Shown here: in pieces, positions 57,158 to 64,000 of the stretch
Position numbering within the stretch: position 1 is the stretch's first letter
Layout: every line of letters starts with the position of its first letter
DNA from: Hyalella azteca
Lineage: Eukaryota; Arthropoda; Malacostraca; Amphipoda; Hyalellidae
Reading direction: 5' to 3'
Assembly: GCF_000764305.2 (NCBI RefSeq)
Contig: NW_025938158.1
Span: 205,601 to 269,600 of the forward strand
DNA: 64,000 bases
Notes under the pieces: generated by a model
Told to the model about the DNA's origin: nothing
Seen by the model: the letters and a program-made list of their open reading frames with translations, nothing else
The model's database searches: none
Made by a program: the position numbers and the translations under genes

Positions 57158-57705
57158 CGACATGTTACTTTATTTCTGAAGTGTTAGTATTTTTTGCCCA
57201 CACGTTACGATTTTTGGCCGACATGTTACTATTTTTGCCGACATGTTACTATTTTTCCCGACATGTTACTATTTTTGCCCACGTGTTACTTTTTTGCCGA
57301 CCTGTTACTTTTTTTGCCGACGTGTTATAATTTTTTGCCGATATGTTATGATTTTTTGCCGACATGTTAAGATTTTTTGCCGACATGTTAAGATTTTTTG
57401 TCGACATGTTACTATTATTGCCGACATGTTACTATTTTTACCGACATGTTACTATTTTTGCCGACATGTTACTATTTTTTCCGACATGTTTCTATTTTTC
57501 CGACATCTTACGATTTTTTGCCGACTTCTTTCGATTTTTTGCCGACTTGTTTAGATTTTTTGCCACCTTGTTTCGATTTTTTGCAGACATATTACGATTT
57601 TTTGCTAACATGTTACGATTTTTAGCCAACATAATATGATTTATTGCTGATATGTTACTATTTTTTACCGACATGTTACGATTTTTTGCCGACATGTTCC
57701 GAAAC
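57158..57705. repeat. 20/21-bp minisatellite (CCGACATGTTACTATTTTTG), about 26 copies
   Basis: The unit varies between TACTATTTTTG and TACGATTTTTTG and the length between 20 and 21 bp. In the right part CCGACTTGTTTCG and CCACCTTG variants appear. The Cys/Phe-rich frames on the plus strand and the Asn/Lys-rich frame on the minus strand are products of the array. Confidence 0.92.
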
Positions 57706-57813
57706 AAGTGCAACTTCCCATCTCAGGAATATCTCTCGGTAACAGCTCAACTCAAGCTAAGGTACTAAGGGTACCCCTAAGGTACTACGAGCAAGGTACT
57801 CCGGCGCTGCTAT

Positions 57814-58062
57814 TTGACCCAGAATGTTCACAAAAGTCACGGGTATAAAGATGTTACTTTTAATTGCCCTACTTCCTTGGAACGGAAAAACTTTGCTCAT
57901 CTCACAGTGAATGGCTTCGTGAAGTTTCTTCAGCAGACATTTGAGCTCAAAATCCTTAGCAAGAATATCTACGCCAGTGAAAACCTACTTTCATTTAAAT
58001 CCAATGGGAAGATTAACCTGTTTATCTGCGATAGGACAAAAATAATAACACGCTCCTTATGA
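57814..58062 (+). other. Short coding-like frame, unrecognised
   Basis: The part PTSLERKNFAHLTVNGFVKF, LQQTFELKILSKN, ENLLSFKSNGKINLFICD has more protein-like composition than its surroundings and balanced base content. There is no motif I know, and no flanking exon. It could be an exon or a piece of a mobile element. Confidence 0.22.
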
Positions 58063-58129
58063 AAAAGTCATAACGATTCAAAAAATAAATTGTCGCAATT
58101 ATAAATCGCTACGAGTTTTAAAATATATT

Positions 58130-59056
58130 TTCATTGCCGATTTATACACGATTGATTAATTAATGAAAAGTATTTCTTCGGTATTAACTTCTATCCATAA
58201 ATTTCGGTTCTTCATGTACAGAATTGACTTCAATTTTGTCATTGGCACCTTTTACTCACCTATTGCTATTTAATATGGATAGAAAATTCAGAATATCGTC
58301 AGTTCAATCTGCTTTTAATGCACAAAGCGTGGGCATCTAATCGAGGTCATGCAAATCAACGTAAGAGGCAGGAAAGTGAACGAACTTCATGAGTTAGGTT
58401 ATATTCGATATTGAATCATGAAAATGTTATTCTGAAGAGGCTGAACTGGCTTGTGTGCAGTTTATCAGCCAATAAGGAGTTTGGAAACGACTATATATAT
58501 ATCTCTTTGGGCTTAGTGATAAAATTTAGAAATATGCTAGTTATTACCGAGACAACCAAATTTTGGAACCGCTGAACTAATATCTATAAAATTCGCGCCA
58601 CTACATCGTAGTTGAGAGGCGAATGACTTCGTTGAATTGGGCGATATATGGTGTTGTATCATGTAAGTTATCATCGGAAAACCCAATTTTGAAAGGGATG
58701 ATGTTTCCAACGAAACTTTTAGACCCTTTGCGCAAATAGAATAAGAAGGAATTTTTTGAGTTAGGTGATATTCGGTTTATGACAATTACAGTTCCACCAA
58801 AAAAACAATTCTGAAAAAGCTCAACCTATATCTATGTAATTCATGCAGCCACTGCGATAGTGTTGAGAAATGGATGGCTTGTTCGAGTTAGTTGGTATTT
58901 GGTGACTAAATGTCTAATGAGTTAAATTATACCTGCGAGTAAAATGATACGCGTATGTATTTGGTGTTGAATCATGAGAGTTATTACCGAGATATTTCAA
59001 ATTCGCAGATACATTTTGAAGTTAGAAAGTGAATTCATATCTTTGGCTATGCAATT
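58130..59056. repeat. Duplicated block: non-repeat part plus a deleted copy of the 54-56 kb satellite
   Basis: 58,372-58,910 follows 54,660-55,110 closely (GTGAACGAACTTCATGAGTT, GATATATGGTGTTGTATCAT, GGCTTGTTCGAGTTAGTTGG). 58,940-59,056 then matches 55,955-56,068 almost base for base (GATATTTCAAATTCGCAGAT, GTGAATTCATATCTTTGGCT). So about 800 bp of the source is missing in the copy. The leading part 58,130-58,372 is repeated again at 60,057-60,297. Confidence 0.85.
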
Positions 59057-59059
59057 TTT

Positions 59060-59650
59060 TTTTTATCACGAGCGATACGCGACCGGCAGTCCAGTTCTTG
59101 AGGAAGTTTGGATGGAAATATGAACGATATGGAAAAGATGAACTGAATGCTATACTAAAAATATCCTTGGGATATTATTTACTATGACATCAAGATAAGT
59201 AGCAAGCCTTCCTGCACAGCATAGATTTTCTCAATTTTGTTTCCATAGGATTACAACGCTAAAAAAAGAATATTCTGTTATATATTTGTGAAACTTTGTT
59301 GTAGAATAAGGCTCTGTAAATATAAAGGGCATGCTCGGGCACAATGTCACTGTTGTGATATTACATGATAAAATTTCATTTTGAATTGTGGAATGGCGAG
59401 CATTATAAATGCGGACGCTTTATACCGAGATTTTGGATGGGGTTTTTATTTTGATAAATTTGAATTGCATTACGAAAATAAAAAATAAATTAATTTACAA
59501 ACGAGAGTTTGTAAATTTATTTTAGTTCCATTGGAAGAAATACGAAAATGCTCATTGCTTAGGGTAAAAACAACGCATATGTTTCATAAATAATATTCCG
59601 GCATAAGAGTAATTGTGTAGTCCATATGAACGACTCTAGATGAATATCGC
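59060..59650. other. Non-coding stretch
   Basis: AT-rich. AACGAGAGTTTGTAAATTTA and nearby inverted phrases near 59,495 (TTAATTTACAAAC / GTTTGTAAATTTA) can fold. Confidence 0.3.
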
Positions 59651-59654
59651 TTAA

Positions 59655-60050
59655 ATTCTTAATACACCACTCGCATTACACCACTCTTAATGCAGCACTC
59701 TTAATACGCCACTCTTAATACATCACTCTTGATACACCACTCATAATGCACCGCTCTTAATGCACCACTCTTAATAAACCACTCTTAATACACCGCTCTT
59801 AATATATCACTCTTAATACATCACTTTTAATACACCACTCTTAGTACACCACTCTTAGTACAACACTCTTAGTACACCACTCTTAATACACCACTCTTAA
59901 TACGCCACTCTTAATACATCACTCTTGATACACCACTCTTGATACACCACTCTCAATACATCACTCTTAATACATCACTCTTAATACATCACTCTTAATA
60001 CATCATCACTCTTAATACATCATTCTTAATACACCGCTCTTAATACATCT
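59655..60050. repeat. 14-bp minisatellite (ACACCACTCTTAAT), about 28 copies
   Basis: Variants include ACATCACTCTTAAT, ACGCCACTCTTAAT, ACACCACTCTTGAT and ACACCACTCTTAGT, clustered so that neighbours resemble each other. One CATCATCACT has a 3-bp insertion (about 60,002). Confidence 0.92.
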
Positions 60051-60056
60051 TAGATA

Positions 60057-60297
60057 TTCATTGCCGACTTATACATGATTGATCAATGAAAAGTGTTTCT
60101 TCAGTATAACTTCTATCCATAAATTTCGGTAATTCCTGCACAGAATTGACTTCAATATTGTCATTGGCACCTTTTACTCACCTATTGCTATTTAATATGA
60201 ATGGAAAATTCAGAATATCAACAGTTCAATCTGCTTTTAATGCACAAAGCATGGGCATCTAATCGATGCCATGCAATAATCAACGTAAAAGGCGGAA
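60057..60297. repeat. Second copy of the 58,130-58,372 block
   Basis: Direct repeat with about 90% identity by eye (CTTCTATCCATAAATTTCGG, TTGTCATTGGCACCTTTTAC, CAGTTCAATCTGCTTTTAAT shared). It starts right at the end of the 14-bp array. Confidence 0.85.
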
Positions 60298-60299
60298 TA

Positions 60300-63200
60300 A
60301 AAACGTTAATTCATTATCGCTCAATTGTAAATAAATGGTATTATTGTGTAAATTGTTGTCAATTGTAAACCATATTTACGATTGTGACTGCGCTGAAGAT
60401 GAATTGCGCTTCCCCCTGCCTGAATAAATTATGCGCACAACCTGTAGAGTTTGTTAGGTTAATTAAATTTGTTCGACAAAGCATTCGACAAATGCTTGGC
60501 ATGTGGAGGGCTCTATTGAGATCTCATCTGTGAGGGGAAGTCGAGTAGAAAATTTATTCATGGAGATATTTCCATGCAAAAAATTTGTAATGGCAGAAGT
60601 CAATTTGAAATTGTATTAATAAAATTTTTATTGATACACGTGCCAGGTCAAAAAGTATGACGACGATCACCGCTTAAAGCCAAGGGAATTATTAGCTAAA
60701 ATTTCAAAGGTTAACATGCACCTTTAATTAAATTAAAATTTTATTTCAACTTAGATTTATTAAAAATGTGTAATAAAGGAAAAAGCAGCAATATTCAAGA
60801 ATGGAAATCAATTAACTAATGCACTCTTCGACGCATCGCTCACTTTAGATAATTTAATTAATTTGTTCAATTAATTCAGGACTTTAGGTAATTTAATTAA
60901 TAATTAGATAATTTTTAATTAATATTTAGATAATATTTAATTAATAATTAGATAATTTTTGATTATTATTTAGATAATTTTTAATTAATAATTAAAATTC
61001 ATTGTAAACTCATTTGCTGACCATTCATGTAGCTGTGAATGAGCATCAATACCCATAGGAGGGTTCTTTGAAAATCATAAACATATTTTCGGTTAATCAT
61101 TCAAATAATAAAAGAAAGCTCATTGGTGGAGGGAAAAGTGTCGCGTATATACCGCGTAACTGGAGCGAAATGATACTAACTAGTATAAAAAACATTGAAT
61201 TAAGTGTAAAACCGCTGACAGAACAAATAAGTATGTTTCGATGCAAAATTATTTTCCCAATGCTATTTTTATTTACATACACATAAGTTTAGCAGGTTTC
61301 ATAGAAGGATTGAAGGATTCTCGATCCAGGGCCTGATGCATGGATATCGTCTTGTTTGAAGATGTTCATATAAATATGTTGAGTTAAGGGATTTGTCATG
61401 CAGTTAAAGTTTCGCGGCTGTAAAATTACATTTCGAAAAATTGGAGAATGTAATATATCTGTAAAATAATATATAACTCTTCATGAAGCTTGAGCTTGAA
61501 ATTAAAAAATATATATGTTGCCACTCATTTACGATAGAAAAATGTACAAAAACAAGATGAACAAAGCAAGCCCACATTTTGGACTAAAGAGTTAGGTAGC
61601 AGGTAATGGTCAACTCAAGCGGCGATATTTAAATTGCATAAAAGATTATGGAAGACAAATAGTTTACCGAACGTATTGACTTGTAATTCCTTTAATTAAA
61701 CCTGCCTTGGCTGATTCTTTATTCACATTAAAAACAACATATTTTGTGATGTTTTTTTTGGGCATGTTCATAATACATGAGAAAACTTGATGTAATTTGG
61801 CTGAAACGAAGCTACAAACAAAGTCTGAAACTTAATAAACGTGGAATGACATTGCTAATTTGATAGCTCATTCCACGAGCTTCTACGACATCGCCTTGCA
61901 TAATAAGGTTTTAATGAGTAAATCTGAGCCGAGAGTCGCTCTTAAAGCTCAACTTCTTAACCTATTATACAGGATCAAAATTATTTGCTCAAAGATTCTT
62001 CTGGACGTAGAGATACGAGTATATTCTGAAAGGGAACAGAAAATGACTTCTGAAATATATTCACAAGGAAAATACAACTTGTTTCGCGGTGCTTGACCAT
62101 GACTGTGCATTCGTATTTTGCACTGGGCTTGTTTAAAAAATCGGAACGGACAACGGAAGCTCCGTTCGTTAAAGTTGCTAAATATATGATGTAACTTTAA
62201 GGATTAGAGAAATTCTTACATTTCGTACAGAGAAGTATTTTAGTGGTGAAACGAGAATGTTATTGACGGAAGTGGAAAATTTTACAGAAGTGGAGACAGA
62301 AGACAAGATATTCTATTACCGAAAATCTACGCTCACAATTAATGAAAAGAAAATTATAATGTTATTTCATGAAGCACTTGTCATTCCGAGTATATGCGCA
62401 AATTCAGCTGTAAATTGTGTAAAATTAAACTTTGAATAGAAACGGCGATATTTAATAGAACTTTGAATAGAAGCGGCGATTTAAATTGGTTAACAATTAA
62501 CAACAAATTTATCACACGCATTCAGACACCCTGGAATATAAAAACTATAGTTAACCAATAGGAAGTTAATAAATTTCGCTTCTTTAATTTACTAATAATT
62601 TGTTTAACATAGCGCGAATAAATGAAATTTCAACTATGGGCATACAAGTGAGCAGTGTGTTGATTTTAAATTCGAAGAAAGTATGTAGTCAAGATCGCAA
62701 TTTGAAACTAAAAAGCGTTGCCAATGTATTAATTAATTTTATTACTTGCACAAAGTTACAGCTATAAATGTGTTAATGTTATTTCTTGACTAATATGAAA
62801 GATATAAACGTATAAATGTTTTTACTTTATCAACACGAATGACGGGAATCGTAAAGGAACATAAGTTTTAAGCAGCTACGTGTGCTTTCAAAAAATTTCT
62901 AAGTATAATTAAGAAATAAAAAATTATTAGCACATCTGCAACTTAATTAAAAAAATAAACTTAAAAAGATGCCTGAGTAATTACCGCAATTTTAGAAAAC
63001 ATAGAGATGGCATACGTATTTCTCAGACTTTTTTATTATCAGTGAAAAGTATACATTGAAGTCGCTGGTGAGCACAATTTGCTTTGAAGTTTCTGGCTTT
63101 GTAGGCAGGACGGCGAGCCTGGAAATGCTTTTGGTCAACGCCCGAGCAGACGTTCAAATAAAGTTGTAGGAAGTCGTGCGAGTAAATTTGCTCTAGACGC

Positions 63201-64000
63201 CGTTAAAATTAGTTCAAAATTAGCTGCGGGTGAGCGAGGCTTGCTAATTCCAAGAGAGGTGTACCTGAGCTCGACTCCGTCTATTCTCGAAATAGAGGTT
63301 CGTCTTGAGCTAACCTTAATGTAAATTTTGTTAAAGCTCATTGGCTGGATTAAACGATGAAAGACTATCCCTAGATAACGGTATTTTCGTCCCAAATAAA
63401 AATTGTTAAAGTAATAATTCGGGTTATTTGTTTTTGAAAGATCAGGGATTTGCTTTTGAAAGACATCGCACCTCTCACGACATTGCACTATTTAAAACTA
63501 TCGAGAAAATTATTACTCATTGTTTGTTCCAAACTAAAATTTTGATATTTTTTCCTCCGCTTTCGATAATTAAGATAGTCAATAACGGGTTTCATTTACA
63601 AAGACTGACCAAACATCAGAAAGCACAATTCTGAACCCGGTCACGATGCTGCTCTCTTACTTCTTACTAGACTCAATTAAATGAACAGATTACCGCAGTT
63701 AATTCATCTGACGAAGTTTTAAGGGCAAAGGCGAGATCAATCGAAGAGAACGAGGTTTGTGAGCTCTGAACTCTCCTCCCCTGTTTAAAATCATCGATGA
63801 ATTTCCAGCGGCAATTCTTTAGCCCACCAAAAGCCGTCCAATAATTTTAATGGTGCAACTCTTTAAACTATAATCCGAGAGGAAAATGTGCAATTTATTT
63901 GCGTCATAACTTAGGAATTTTAGAGGAACTTTGCATTAAGGAACATGTCTGCTCGCGAATAAAGAGTTAGCGAGAGTTAAAGCTGTAAATAAAGTGGCTT
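60300..64000. other. Non-coding stretch to the window end
   Basis: AT-rich. A TTTAATTAATAATTAGATAA-type simple repeat lies at about 60,845-60,995. Frames at 61,860-62,096, 62,257-62,439 and 63,135-63,488 (-) have no recognised motif. No mobile element or RNA gene supported. Confidence 0.3.

Noticed and set aside
1..64000. tRNA and rRNA genes
   Set aside because: I looked for cloverleaf-type A/B-box pairs and rRNA-like conserved phrases and saw none convincing; a covariance-model scan would decide this.

Overview
This is a eukaryotic nuclear window. It has spliced exons with GT/AG borders, non-LTR and LTR retrotransposons, DNA-transposon remnants, many minisatellites, AT-rich intergenic DNA, and no operons or bacterial-type genes. 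Four tandem CCTAA units (the arthropod TTAGG telomere motif) at 12,426-12,446 and the transposon families suggest an arthropod, perhaps a crustacean. That placement is inference. Single N characters at 2,352, 13,529 and 21,564 each sit in or beside a repeat and look like assembly gaps, so nearby array lengths and missing sequence cannot be trusted.

Layout: 1-305 is the 3' end of a coding-type 27-bp repeat (YPQKPGNEG units). 600-2,480 holds four different minisatellites. 3,240-4,490 is a decayed LINE. 7,386-15,351 (+) is the best gene: six in-phase exons giving a 235-residue secreted protein with two beta/gamma-crystallin-like domains. Its introns carry a 23-bp minisatellite, two large hairpin or repeat clusters, a MITE and an LTR element with almost identical 381-bp LTRs. 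Copies of its last exon (4,589-4,690) and of exon 4 (16,161-16,300) lie outside it on the opposite strand.

17,943-17,996 is a second signal-peptide exon beginning like the first gene's exon 1. 18,700-21,240 (-) holds a Harbinger-type Myb/SANT gene next to a truncated gag-protease. 22,770-25,838 (+) holds the last three exons of an unrecognised gene. Four different tandem arrays are each built on, or abut, one of this gene's exon borders (95, 90, 72 and 31 bp units). This is the most unusual structure in the window.

From 26 kb on I see mostly non-coding DNA and mobile elements: a hAT-like MITE (27,554-28,198), two copies of one LINE family (32,000-34,200 and 43,096-45,680, both -), a CR1-like LINE tail (50,781-51,640, -), and minisatellites at 38.9-39.8, 51.6-51.9, 57.2-57.7 and 59.7-60.0 kb. 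A degenerate ~140-bp satellite at 54.2-56.1 kb is partly duplicated at 58.4-59.1 kb. A few coding-like tracts (31.5-31.9, 35.5, 35.96 and 57.8 kb) are listed at low confidence.
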